From Ectocarpus siliculosus (lineage: Eukaryota; Sar; Phaeophyceae; Ectocarpales; Ectocarpaceae), in contig FN649747.1 in assembly GCA_000310025.1 (NCBI GenBank), forward strand, positions 519,806 to 583,805: 64,000 nucleotides of DNA, in the 5' to 3' direction. Under the pieces are notes generated by a model. That model was not told where the DNA came from. It saw only the letters and a program-made list of their open reading frames with translations, and ran no database searches. This document shows positions 26,801 through 39,100 of this stretch, in pieces. Within the stretch, counting starts at the first letter, position 1. Each line of letters starts with the position of its first letter. The position numbers and the translations under genes were made by a program.

Positions 26801-29800
26801 TGGACATGAACTGAAACTTCATCAGCTCCTCCGTCTGCCCGTACATAGCCGCCGCTTTGGCCTCGTGATCTCGGGCGCGTTGCGCGGTGGCGGCAGCCGC
26901 AGCAGCGCTGGTGGCAGCGGCCGTTTCTAGCTGGACCCCCTTCTCGCGAACGATGTCCAGCTCTCGCTTCTGCTCCGAAAGGAGCTCCATCAAGTTGCGC
27001 TGATGAGAAAGGAGGAGGAGGCGGAGGAGAGGGTGATAAGGTGCATTTGATACTATGTAGATCTCGGCACGCAACGCTTGCATGCCACCCATCTCAGCTA
27101 GGCTCAAAGAACTTTCAAAAACTGGATTGGTGTAAGCGGTTGGAGCCTAAGGCGGCGACAGTATTACACTGAAGTCCACTACTACGTTTTTCCAAACTGA
27201 CCGCCCTGCCTACGTATCCCACAAGTCGGGTGACCTTTGCCCCTGTCGATCAAGCTTAGCTCCAAAACGAAATCCTCGTCCAATCGGAGACACCACAAAA
27301 TCACCACAATCGATCGTGTACTGGGGAATACCTGCATGTGTCCAAACTCCCGTGACTTTCTTTGCCGCGTGGCCTCAATATCCGCCACGGCCGAACTTAG
27401 GCGATCCAGCTGCCGCTTCTTGTCGGAAACATCCGCAAAGGTCGACGCGAACTCAACGGATAGCTGCACGCGCCGCTGCTCCCGCTCCGCCCGCTTCAGC
27501 TGCAGCTGCATCTCCAAGGCGTACGCGTCCTCCTTCTTCAACTCCTTCTTCCCTCGCCCCTTCCTCCCTCCCCCTCTGCCACCACCGCTACCGCTACCGC
27601 TACCGAAGTCGTCGTCGTCGTCGTCGTCGTCGTCATCTCCATCGCCCCCCCCGCCGCCGCCGCCGTCCTTCGTACGCGGTCTCCCCGTTTTCGGGATGCC
27701 GGCAGCGCCCGTGATACCTCGCGATATCAGGTCTCGCTCGTGCGTCAGCTGCACGAGTTCTCTCTCGATATGGTCAATCTATAGAGAGAAGGGTGTGAAG
27801 GGCCGGAAGAGGAGAAGTGGTTTAAGCATGGCTCTCGATATGCAGAGAGACGGGTGCGGAGGGGGACGAAAGAGGAGGCCCGAGGGGTGTAGATGCAAGA
27901 CCGGAACCAGGGCAAAGCGAGGGAAGTGCCTGTCCCCCATAGACACATCCAGTGTTGTCCTGCTAGTGAAATGGTGGATGATCTAATCTGTAGAGTGGCG
28001 ATGTCCTGCCTTCTCGGGGGGAGCCGCTATTTCACAGTTTGGTGTGTTCGGAAGGATGCGCGTACGACGTGTGTCGTCGGTCGCAGACCCACCTGACCCA
28101 AAGTTTTGTCTCTTTCGGCTGAAGAGCTCCGATCCCCGTTCTCACAAAAATTCACTCCCACTTGTCCCTTCGAGGTTGACACATTTTCCTGCCCAATTAC
28201 AACTGCAGCCAATTCAAACACCTTCCAGGACTAGTGTCGAGAAGCTCGGGGACTACCCCACGCACCTCCGCCATTTCCCTCTCTAGTACGCTTAGCTCCG
28301 ACTCCGAGGCGGTGAGCTGATGGTGGATAGAGGACACGCGAGCTTCGGCTTTTTCTTGCGCCCGATTGAGAGCCGCAATCTCGCCTTGTTGTTTGACGAA
28401 TGCCACCTGTTTTGCGATGTTGTCATGTTCTGCTTTATGTTCTGGTTTGAGCAACGGTCGCTGGATTGAAAAAAAACTATCGGAGAGTACGTCGTAGGCA
28501 TGTGGACATGCGTAGAACGATGTTAGCCGCATAGCGAGCTGTGAGCCTGGAGACATGCAGATCGTAAAAGCAGATCTCACCCACAAGTAATGAGTGTGGC
28601 AGTACCGCTTAGGTTTGCGTCATCGTTCCGAACAGGTATTTTGTGCTAGGATGATGCTAGGACAGCATTAGCGGAGGCTCCATTGCTTTGCCGTCCCTGA
28701 TAATGCCCCCGTGTTGATTTTCTCGATCGTGGGCGTATACACGAATGACTCCAGCGACGAAAATATATTGAATTGGAACCAATTATAGAACTTCTTTCGG
28801 AAGAACAGTGGTGGGCCATTCCCGATACTCTGTGCACTAACTTCAGACTTCGGCAATCGGATAGCACGACCATATTCTCGACCGTGCTCATAAAAAATCA
28901 GCATGTGACGACATTCTCGCCCGTGTTCGCAACAAAAACCGGCTTGAAGCATTCTGGGCAGAATAGCTCATCTCCGAGGTCGATGGTCGCTCGTTGACGC
29001 CGCGTTTGAGCTTACTCTAACACTAAAACACAACCTTGCGGGGGGGCCTCCTTCACTTCAGCCGCACACACACGAATCGTACGAATCGCGCCCCACCTTA
29101 GTGTCTTCGATCATGCGCAAACCCAGCTTCAGGCGTTCTGCGCCGGGCCCCGCCGACTGCCACTCCCGCCTCCGTCGGGTTGCCCGCCTCCCGAGGTGGC
29201 CGCGGTACATGCGCTGAATCTCGCGGCTAGCCAGCCAGGAGCACCGAGCCCGGAGGTAGCTGTCCCGCGCCATCTTCCCTCGCCAAGCCGACTGGAGCAT
29301 GGTTGCTGACGATGCTCGGGCGGCAAACCGCGCCAGCAGCGCACGTTTGCGTGCCGCCACTCGTCTGGTGACACAGACGGGGTCGATGGTTAGAGTACAC
29401 GGCATGACAAGGCGCAGGAGAACAGTGCATTGGTCGTGATGTCTCGCGGAAGTTTCACCGCCCGTCCGCGTTTCATGAACCCTCGTCCCCCGTTTTTGTG
29501 TTGTGCTGTTTTCTTCTGCGTACTGTCGTTGTCTCTACTTTTCGTGAGGGAAAGGGGCTGGATGAGGCTCTGTGGCGGAGGACTGTTAAGTGGAATTCAG
29601 GTCTCTTGTACTTTGACCCCTACCGCAATCTCATCGTTCTCAAACAATCGAACTTGCCCAAAGCCATCTTGCATATGGGGCAATGATCTACCTGTTGCCG
29701 TTGACCTTCACTACCAACCCTAGAATATCAAGCACGCGTGACGGAAGCAAACGATACTATTACTCGGCGGGAAAACGGGCCGTTAGGAAACCCTTCATCC

Positions 29801-32800
29801 GTCCCATTTTCACCTGCCAAGGAAACCGCGGGCCGCTTTTTGCAGCACCCGACACCGCACGTCCCTCAGCTTTTCGACGAACACCAACCGTCCGAGTCGG
29901 CCGCGGTACACTCTCTGTATCGTGGTAGCTCGACCCCCGAGGATGGTCTCGTCGAGAAGCTGCCGGCGTATGCGGCGTACCGATGTTCGCCTGAGGTGGC
30001 CCCTCACCAGCGACTGAATTGCCGTTGCAGCAGTGATCTAAGAATGAATTCCGTCCGTGGGAAGGTGGAAGGAAACGAACAACACGTGTCGTTTAGAATG
30101 TCGGGTGCTGCAGGCAAAAGTAGTGAGTGTCCGCACTCGAGAACGCGAGGCACGACATTCCCCTGAGAGTCACTGCGCCAGCTGTGAACTACGGTATGTC
30201 CATGGCAGTGCAGAGTAATCCATCCCGAAAACTATATCCGAGTATCCGAGTTGCATGGTGCTAGACAGGTTAACTATGATCGAGGATCACGCTGCGAGAA
30301 TGGGAACGATCTATCCCACCCACTTAGAGCATCCAAATGAAGCGCACGTCGAATTCGGCGGGGGTATTGAAATCTTCACATCCCGATTTAAGAGCTTGTC
30401 TACTCGCAACTAATTCGAGGAAGTCAGGCCTTGCTAAAGGTTCGGTACGAAACCAGCAGTCGTAAGATTGTGTTTCATGCCACGGCAACGACTCCCACAT
30501 CTCACGAGGGTGACATAATCGACAACGAACTGCTACCTAAGGTGAAGCCGTGAGTCTTAATTAGTTGCGAGCATCTACAGCATGTATCACCCTCAGAACT
30601 CACCTTCTCCTGACTCGTCGAAAGCGCGTACTTCAAACGCTCAACTCGCATCCTTGCGAGCCTCTGCCTGGCGAACATCTGCAGCCTCACGGCCATTGCA
30701 AGCATGGTCGCGGCCTTTTCCTCCGCCGTCTGCCCGTGCAGGATCTCCAAGCGCTCGATCTGCCTGACCTGCTGCCGCTGCTCCACCCTCTCGAACGCCT
30801 CCAAGGTCATCCCGCTGCCGCCGGCGGCCTTCGCCCGTGCTTCCAGCCGCTGCATCTCGTCGAGCACCTTGTCCGCCGGACGGTCGAGGCTGTTCTTTAT
30901 TGACTCCGGGAGATTTTCCTGCTCGGTAAAGTGCTGTGGGCGCATGCCCCTCACGGGCATAGGCGTGGCCCCCGTCGTCTCCGCCGCCGCCGACCTTCTT
31001 GGTTCCACCGCCGGCACTTCGTCATTCTCGTGGAACTCGGCGCCGCGCTGCAGACGGCCGAGGTCGGCCTCACGCCGCAGCTCCGCGAGGCGCCGCTTCT
31101 CGGCCTCCAGAGTTAGCCTATCCTGCTCGGCGAGACCCTCGGCGCGGGCGGCGCGTTCTCTCCCGAATTTCGAAGCGCGCTCCTCGTTCAGTGCCTCGTT
31201 CTGTTCGCGCTCGGCTGCGAGGCATTTGGACTGCAGCTTGTCAACCTTGTCCGCGAGCTCGGCCTCCGCAACCGCTACCGCAAGCGGTTCCGGCAGTCGG
31301 CGGGGTCTCCCGTTGCTCGCGGCGGTGCTGTGTTCGGTTCCCTGCATCCAGTCTCCGACCGTTCGCTGCTCCGGAGTCGCGATGGGGTCCGGACATTCCA
31401 TGGCTTGGGCGATTTGTGGTGCGGTGACTACCGCAGCGCCAGCGTTGGTTTTAGTGTCAGCAGTGATTTTGGTGGTCTCTGGTAGCGTAGTAGAAGCCGC
31501 TTTGCTCCTGCCGGACAGGGTAGGTTCTTGATCCTCAGCCGACGGTGGATCGATCGAACATATCTCGACCCCGTTCTCGCTCATCGTCGTCCCTGGGTCG
31601 TCGCTTGTTGCTGCTTGTTCCTCTTGCGTCAAGGGAACACCCTTGGCGCCTGCTACGACTCCCCCGCCCCCTCCTTGGGAGGAAGTACGCACACCAGGTG
31701 TCGCAATACCCTGGGTATTCGGTAACGGCGGGGGCGGCCGCGATGGATCGGCTGGTAGCAAACCTAGAGGGCCGTCGGTCGCGCTTGGCTCCCCGGTGTC
31801 AACCACTTCCTCCGGCATTCCGGCTTCTTCGCCTCTCCCTTCCGCCGCCGGAACATTGTTTCCAGAATTCACGCCGGGAGAACCCACTCTGGTGCTCTCG
31901 AGAGGGCTAGCGGCGAGTCTGGAACCCACGGGTTCTAGTGACTGCGTGTCTTGGAGACCTTGAGAAGCGATGATTCTTCCTTCACCCGTACCGGTCTCTT
32001 CGTTCCCAGGCGGAGGACAAGTGGACGCAGGGTAGTCCGGCGCGCGTCCGTGTTCCGTGCCAGGCGGTGTCGTCTCACCGACCTCGGAATCGCCAATCGC
32101 GTCCTGGTTCAATTTGAGCTCGACTTTGAAACCACCCACGTCGGCGTGGCCGGATTGCGGTGTTGTAGGTGGTTCACCGGCCTTCTGCGTGGTACAGGTC
32201 ACCTGGGTTATCCCAGGGCTTGTTGCGCCGCCATCTCGGGTGGTAATGCTCGTATTTCCAGCTGGCATGTCCCTCCGATGTTCGTCCAATGCAGGCGGCG
32301 CCCGAGGGTCGTTACCTTTGGCGAGATCCACGGTCGCCCAAGACGTCGCTTCCCCGTCGAACCAGCTGGTTGCCGCCGTCTCGTGGAGTGGAGAACCCAT
32401 CGCCCGACCAGGTCCCTCCTGTAAACGGCTACCACGCTCCCCTGCTTCGGTGGTACTGTTCCTCCCTGGGGAAGCCAGCGAGGGCACCGGTAGTGTTGAC
32501 CCAAGCCCCCTTCGTTTGTTGCGGTGATCGCGAAGGGCGTCGTCGAAGTCCGCGATGGCTTCATCGAGCGTGAGGACCCCGCCACCGATGTTGTTGTCCT
32601 GGTGCAAGGGGTCGTCCCCATCGAAACCCTCCGACAATCCCGCGCGGGACGGCGATGGACCGGACCCCTGGCCCTCACGGCTATGGTATTGTAGACTCTC
32701 TGACGATCCCGATCGATGATCACGATCGTGATCGCGTTGCTTTCGGGAACGCTTTCCGGGTGAAGCAGGAGCGGTGAACGCTCGAGAGGACGGCCTTGTT

Positions 32801-32877
32801 CTCGACGAAGCTCGGTCCGCCGGCGATGTACCGCCTCGGATCAGTGGGCGGGTTCTCCTACCACAACTCCTCGGGAA
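23887..32877 (-). CDS. IQ-motif, coiled-coil, SAM and ankyrin scaffold protein (may be the 3' half of a larger gene)
   Basis: Exons 5' to 3': about 32877-30604, 30037-29814, 29364-29097, 28460-28266, 27778-27332, 26999-26760, 26383-26248, 25991-25807, 25535-25320, 25083-24970, 24474-24300 and 23900-23887. Every phase joins, giving about 1495 residues. Order: a long disordered Pro/Gly/Thr-rich region, a Glu/Arg-rich coiled coil, about six IQ motifs (for example TTIQRVYRGRLGRLVF and EIQRMYRGHLGRRATRR) that should bind calmodulin, more coiled coils interrupted by a Gly- and ten-Asp-rich linker, an Ala-rich linker, a complete SAM domain (LWTVDDVCRWLDTLQLGEY through GMEHKLHLKKLL), then two ankyrin repeats ending SPYDGI. 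The tiny last exon is predicted from the phase and the SPYDG ending only. No ATG lies in frame at the 5' end: the frame is open up to a possible acceptor at 32878, whose phase fits the end of the neighbouring upstream gene. The family order IQ-SAM-ANK is not one I can name. Confidence 0.75.
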
Positions 32878-33189
32878 CTTCGGGTATTGCGGTCAGGGGA
32901 GGGTGAGCGAACAACGGAAACGGTGGGACAAAGGTTCGGTGGGACAAAGGTTTCATTCTTGACGAAATTGAAAATGGAAAACTGCGACGATCCCACACAC
33001 GCTACCGAATCTAGGTGTGGTAAGAGCGTGGCTATCCACTTGAATAAATAGCAAACTAGCACCTTGGAACAGTCGCAAAACCATGCAGCAAGAAGGCCAC
33101 CTGCCGGCAACATCCCTAGATGACGTTGAAACGAGTCAACGGCGTCGCGAGTTGATTTCCCCACCAACGAACGGGCTAGACTTCATCGG

Positions 33190-36100
33190 CTACAGTACCT
33201 CAGGGAGGGGTTCTCGCTCCTTGATCTTCCGCAGTGATGCGTAGCCGTATGCCGGCCCCGACGTCCCGTCTCGTTCCACAGTGGCTGCCTCACCTTGGGC
33301 AACACCCACCACCCCTTCCATTACCGAGTTCGTATCCTCTCCTCCATCTCCTCCCCCTGCCCGTCCCTCTTTCCCCCCTCCTCCTTCGAGCAGGTTCGAG
33401 TCCTTCAATATCGTGACATCCATTGCAATCGTTCCAGTATCTATCATCTCGCCGCCGTTGCCCTCCTCCCTTGTCATCATGTTCTCTCCGCTGCTACCGC
33501 CGATGATATCTAACCCACCTTCTGGTGCCGCACCATCTACGAACGACCTTGTTCGTACCGCCGCCCCCGCCTTGACCCGTCCCTTCCCTTTGGCGGCGAT
33601 GCCCATCCTACCCCCCGAAGGCCGTTTAGTCTGCGCACCTCGCCGGAAGAAGCTGGCCTCCTGCCCACCCGGAGCAGCAAGTAGATCCAGCACGTCCACG
33701 ACGAGCCGCTTGCACTCTTGTCGCGTCTCGTGGCCACCCTTCACCCACGCTACGAAGGCGCCCTCGGCGCCGGCCGACAGCGACTCGAAAAGCGCCAGCT
33801 CGCCTCCTGGGCCTAGACAGGAAACGGCGTTTTCCCCGCGGTTCCCAGCGGCATTGCCGCCGTTGTTGACCGTGGGAGTGCCACCTAGACGAAGCTGATG
33901 CGACCAGACGTGGCGGGGACGGCGCCCCTCCAGGAAAGGGTCGACATTGGCCGCGTTAATGAGCACGTTGTCGGTCGACTGTGTGGTTTTGATGGGTTCG
34001 AGTTGGCGTTTTCGTTCGAAAAGCCCCCCGTTGACATGATGGGTTCATCCCGTCGTGGAGGAGACCATGTGGCAGTGGGGATGTCCGTGGTATTGGTCGT
34101 GGAGGCGGAGATGACGATCGTGTTGGTGTCGACAGCGGTGGTGGTGATGGCCGTGGTTTACGTTGCGGGTCGCGCGGAAAGTTGGCGCCAACCCCCGTCA
34201 GAGGGGATGCCACGCCAATCATCGGGAGTGGAATATAAGTGGTAGGTCAAGCAAAGAATTTTTCCGGGATTAACATTGGTGGTACTAAGGTAGATTCGGT
34301 TCCTCGTCTTGAGTCTGTCTATTGTGTTCCAGCCATGGAATCGAAACAAAACTCCAATATCCCCAAATCCAAATATATTTGCTGCTGTCTGTGCGGTGGA
34401 TACCATGGTAGGCATGCATTTTATCAAAAACCAAAAACCAGTTGTCCTCAGCACAAAGTACGACAAAAGATTTCACCTGGATGAGCACAAGAGGTAGCGC
34501 CATCGCCTTGAGATCTTTCGTCAGGTCGCGGCTTCTGAGAGCGCCCCTTACGATGCGGAGCATGCCCTCGACGCCCAGCGGGTTCGCTACAGCGCACAGA
34601 ATATTGAGGGCAAGATCTGACCCGATGGACTTCAGGTAGCCCTCGCTGAAAACAAACCTGAGTCAGATATTCGACACAGGCCACCAGTAGCTCAAAATCG
34701 GTGTGAAGGCGTTCGTGGAGGCAGAGGGTCACTATCACCTTGTGCATGTGAAGGTGTTTAATACGCTGGCGGCAACATTGTTCCTGGTTAGCCTAGGACC
34801 GACAACCTATGCTCCTAGGGCAATGCTCCCTCTTACATTTGTTTTGCACGTGACGCTATTTTTTTCTGACAGACCCACTCACCTGCTCCAAAAGGAGATT
34901 GGAAGATCGGGTCTTTCGGGAGGGAAGCACTCAAATGCTCTTTGCGCAGAGTGCAACACCGCCGCAAGCTGTGCGTCCACAGTCGCGAAGCCGTTGACGC
35001 ACGCAAGGGACCTCAGAGTTGGTTTCCATTTGTTCTTGGAGGCATGGTGACAGGCGAAGGCGGCCGCGATGCTGGCGCCGTTTCCGATCCCCAGCAGGTG
35101 GAAAGGCCGGTCCGATAGTGGCATCTCGCCCATGTTGTCCACGTGCTGAGTAGAGGTGGTTTCGTATAGGGAAGAAGATCAACGGACAGCTTTGAAGTAC
35201 GAATCGACCAAAGCTCGCTCACTCAGTTGGACGTCAAAAACTGCCGACGGTGTTTTATTGCGTAGCCGTAAATTGTCCAGGAAAGGAGAGGGAAATACGA
35301 GCGTGTCCATACCGGCCTAGTTTTACAACGTTTGACGCTCACATTGCAGCTATTCGATGCAAGACAGACAGCAGTGTTTCGATAGAGGCACGCCTCATAG
35401 GTGCAGGTGCTCTAGTTCGTCCCCCTTCTCTATCCCACTTCGACCAGTAAGGTCTACAGTTGCTATGCATACCTGCATCAGCTCGTCCAGCCTATCCGCA
35501 ACCCAGACATTGGTAAGCAAGCCTTCAGGCTCGGGCGGAAGGTGAGTTCCAGCCTGGCCCGGTGAGTTGAAGCACAGCACTTGACACCCCGGATACTTAA
35601 GAACGAGCGGCTTGAAAAGCAGAAATGTCTTCTCCAGGGTATCAAAAAAGTCGTGAACCACCACGAAACTTAACACCCCCCCGTTCTCCTTGCCCGCCTC
35701 TTGGCCGGGCCCCCAGTCTTTCTCGCCGCCGTCGCCGCCGTTTTGCTCCCCCCACCCCCCTTCAGTGCCCCCCAACTCTGGCGCCGACAACAAGGGCGCT
35801 CCAGTTCCAACGACGGCGTACGGCATGAGCGTAGCTCCATCCGCACACAAAAACTCGGATCTTTCGAAACCGGCCGGGTCAGGCGCCGCTGCCGTGGCGT
35901 TCGCGAGCCTCTCACCCACCCGGTCCTGGCGGCGTTTTGCCGCCGCTCGGCCCGCCCTCGTGGTCTGCCCTCTCCCTCCCCCCACGCCCGAACCCGACGC
36001 TGGCTGGCGCGAACTTCCGTTCCTGTCCACCGCAGCAGCCGTGCTTTTGTTCCCGGTGTTGCGCAAGCCCGAACCCGGGGCAGTTCCTGCGCGGCTTGGT

Positions 36101-39100
36101 GACCCAATCACTGTCGTTGCGGCGGAACCACACCCCGACCCCACTCCGACTGGAATCCAGGCTTGCGGTGGCAGTGCCGGCTGCGGAAGGCGTCGGGGGT
36201 TGAAGCCTACAGTAGTGTTTGGCCTTGCCTCGCCACTAACGCCACCCACGAGGTGGCCTTTCGAGCACTGGTGCTTACTAATCGAAGAAGTACTGACAGC
36301 TGCAGCAGCGGTGGCGGTGGTGGCGAGGGTACCCGAAGCGGGAAACGGGTACACAGTTGGGCCAAGCGCAACCGTAACCCGTGACGGCGTAGTAGAACTC
36401 GTCCAAGGGCGGGTGCTAGCGACGTCACCATCAGTCTTGCCGTTCGGCGAAGGAAGTCGATCTCGTGCGAGAAACAGCGGCGTGCTGTTGGGTTGTGCTT
36501 GGGCCACCGAGGAGGCCGAGGGGAATGGGGGTATCGAAGAAGGCAAGCTATGCTTCTGTTGGTGGCGGCCCCCCTTGCTCATGTTGTCTTCCAGTCCCGG
36601 TCCTTGCGTAAGCGTGCTGCTACGCGAGTGACCTCTGCCCGTGCGCCATCTATGAGCTTCCTGCTCGCGTGAGATCGGTGTGTTCTGCATGATGTATGAT
36701 GTTTGCGGCGGCGTGTTCTAGTGTGCGGACGGACGGTGGGTTGAAACGCTACCCACGTCCTTCGAAGCACAGGAATGAATGGGACAAACTCCGCGCTCAC
36801 AAACACGTGTAGGATTGTGTATCACGAAGAAAGCTTGCCCTTACCGCAGAAAACTCATACACGCCCCCCTTTCCCTTAACTGCTAGTGGACACACGTGTC
36901 ACTCACCAGGACTCCAAGAACCCAGGCACATATCTTTGACGCCGGGAGCGACACGCACGCAACGATTTCCGGTCGGAATGCCGGGTTCCTGGTGTAAGTC
37001 TCCAACTTCCTTGTCTGGGAAACCCTAAGGGTGCTTAGGTTCAGTCCAGAAATCGCTGCGAAAAGCTTGTCAACGTTGATCATGTACCGTCTCGCGGACA
37101 GCCAACCTGCGGCAGTGGGTTCTCCTTGTCCGGTTAGTGCGATCATCAACGCGGCCGTCACCATGTTAACCGCCGCCGGGGGCTTGGCGAACGACCGGAG
37201 CTCGCAGATATCTCCCCGGGTGAGTCCGTCAATGGCGGCCTGGGCGCGCATTAGAGCACGGCTTTCTCCGGACACCGATGTTTCGTTCTGTCGCTCCCAC
37301 TCTTCTTCCTCTATCCTCTTTCCAAGATAAGCACCCTGAGCAGTGGAGGAGATCTGGGTGTTGTCAGGCGGCTGAGAGACGCCCCAACTTGAGCTGCCAC
37401 CGCGAATCTGGGCATCCGCCGCTTGTTCTCGAGACGCGTTACTCTGGACACGACTCACCCACTCTTCCCGCCGCGTTCCGGCCCCACTTCGTGCTCTTTT
37501 CGGGGCTCGCTGATGCTGTCCTCGGATGCCATTGCTACCATGTACACCCAGGTCTGCTGATAACCCTGTCCCCATTTCCTCTGCGGCTGCCGCCGCCTGC
37601 GCATCGAGCCGCTTCACGGACTTTGTTCTGGCCTCGTCTACCATGCTATAGACACGGTAGCAATTGCCGCAGACCCGAACGGGCCTGTAGTAGGTGGCCG
37701 GGAATACTGCGCCGAGCGACACCGAGCTCTCGCCGAGGCCGGAGAGATGGTCCACGAAGGGCTCCTTGTTCCCCCTGCGGTATCGACGCAGCTGTGGCAA
37801 AGGAGCAACACCATGGGGCAATGCTTGATGAATAAGACGGCACTTTGGCGCTACTAGCTATTGATAAGCCCGAATTTGGTATTGGTCTACGAGTGTGAAA
37901 GGACAAACGCTGAAACGGGAGTACAAATGCCGATGAAGAGACGCATGGTCGGCCGAATTTCACACCGATGAGAGCACAAATGGCATCAATAATCGCACCT
38001 GCTGATCAATCAGGTGACTCTCTTGCCTCCCCCGAACTATCCAAGAAAACGGGATCTCGTTCCACTCCGCCTGCGCCTCTTTTCCTTTGTCGACTGCCGA
38101 ATCCCATCGTCGGGAAAGCCTCCCACCGCCGCCGCCTCGTCGAGAAGTGCCATCGATCCCTGTCCCCTTTCTAGCGGTGTCTGTCATTCCCCTGCCCTTG
38201 CGTGGCGATCGCTGCTCCGTGACGTGACTCCCTTTGACCAGCCCACCGTCAGCTGGCAGCACGCCGTGGTCTTGCAGAGCAGCCTCGTCGAGCTTGAGGA
38301 TTTTCGTTCGAAACGCGCTCGTGCCGGCGCTGCCATTGGGATTTTCACTTGTCCTTCCCGAAGACGGATGGGGGTGGAGAGGAGCGGCGAGGTTGAGTGA
38401 TCCGTTTCCGGTTTCCTCTCGCTCAAACCTTGCTTGCTGCTGAATCTGAGCGAAACGTATGTTCGATTGGGGGCAAATGTGCGGGACGATGTTAGGGGCG
38501 GTACGGACAGAGGGGTACGGTGATGCCAATTTCTCGTAGTAGAACATGGGTTTTGCTCCCCCGCCGTTTGGTGTACGTTAAGGCCGGTAAGCCTGGAAGA
38601 TCAGTTGTACTCTAGGCTCCAGGGCACCGCTGTTTACTTCGATCAGCCTAGTACTATTCTCGAGAATGTGAATACGCCACGAGCCCACTGTGCGAACCTC
38701 CCTTACCTTATCCAGCAAGTCTGTGTCGCAGAAGTCCCCATGACACATGCGAGCGAGCTGGCTACTCCCAAGCGCTCGTCCGGCTGCCGCGGTACGCCCA
38801 ATCTCTCTCGGATCATGCTCCCCTGGTGCAGCAAAGCCATGAAATGTCACCCCAATATCACGGACAGCCCCGGCTCCACCATCCGTCCGGTTTCCCCTAG
38901 CCTGAACTGTGCTGAAAGTGGAAGCCACCTCCGCCCTGCTACATTCCGTCGACACAGTTTGTGGCCTCCTCGCGCCACGCACTGTGCTAGAGGGTGATTC
39001 GGTTTTGAACCCCCACTCTTCGGCATCAAGCGTCCCTTGGCTGCCGCCAGCTTCGGCCGGTGACATGGCAGTTTGTGCTCGTCGATGCGATTCTGCCCTC

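Noticed and set aside
27237-27986. 249-residue plus-strand open frame with Ser and Pro runs
   Set aside because: It is antisense to the exon encoding the ten-Asp and poly-Gly linker.
30704-31531. 275-residue plus-strand open frame
   Set aside because: It is antisense to the coiled-coil exon of the IQ/SAM/ankyrin gene, and Ser/Ala-rich as expected for the reverse of a Glu/Arg-rich region.
35690-36631. 313-residue plus-strand open frame
   Set aside because: It is antisense to the Ser/Gly/Pro-rich exon of the minus-strand gene; high GC makes the shadow frame open.
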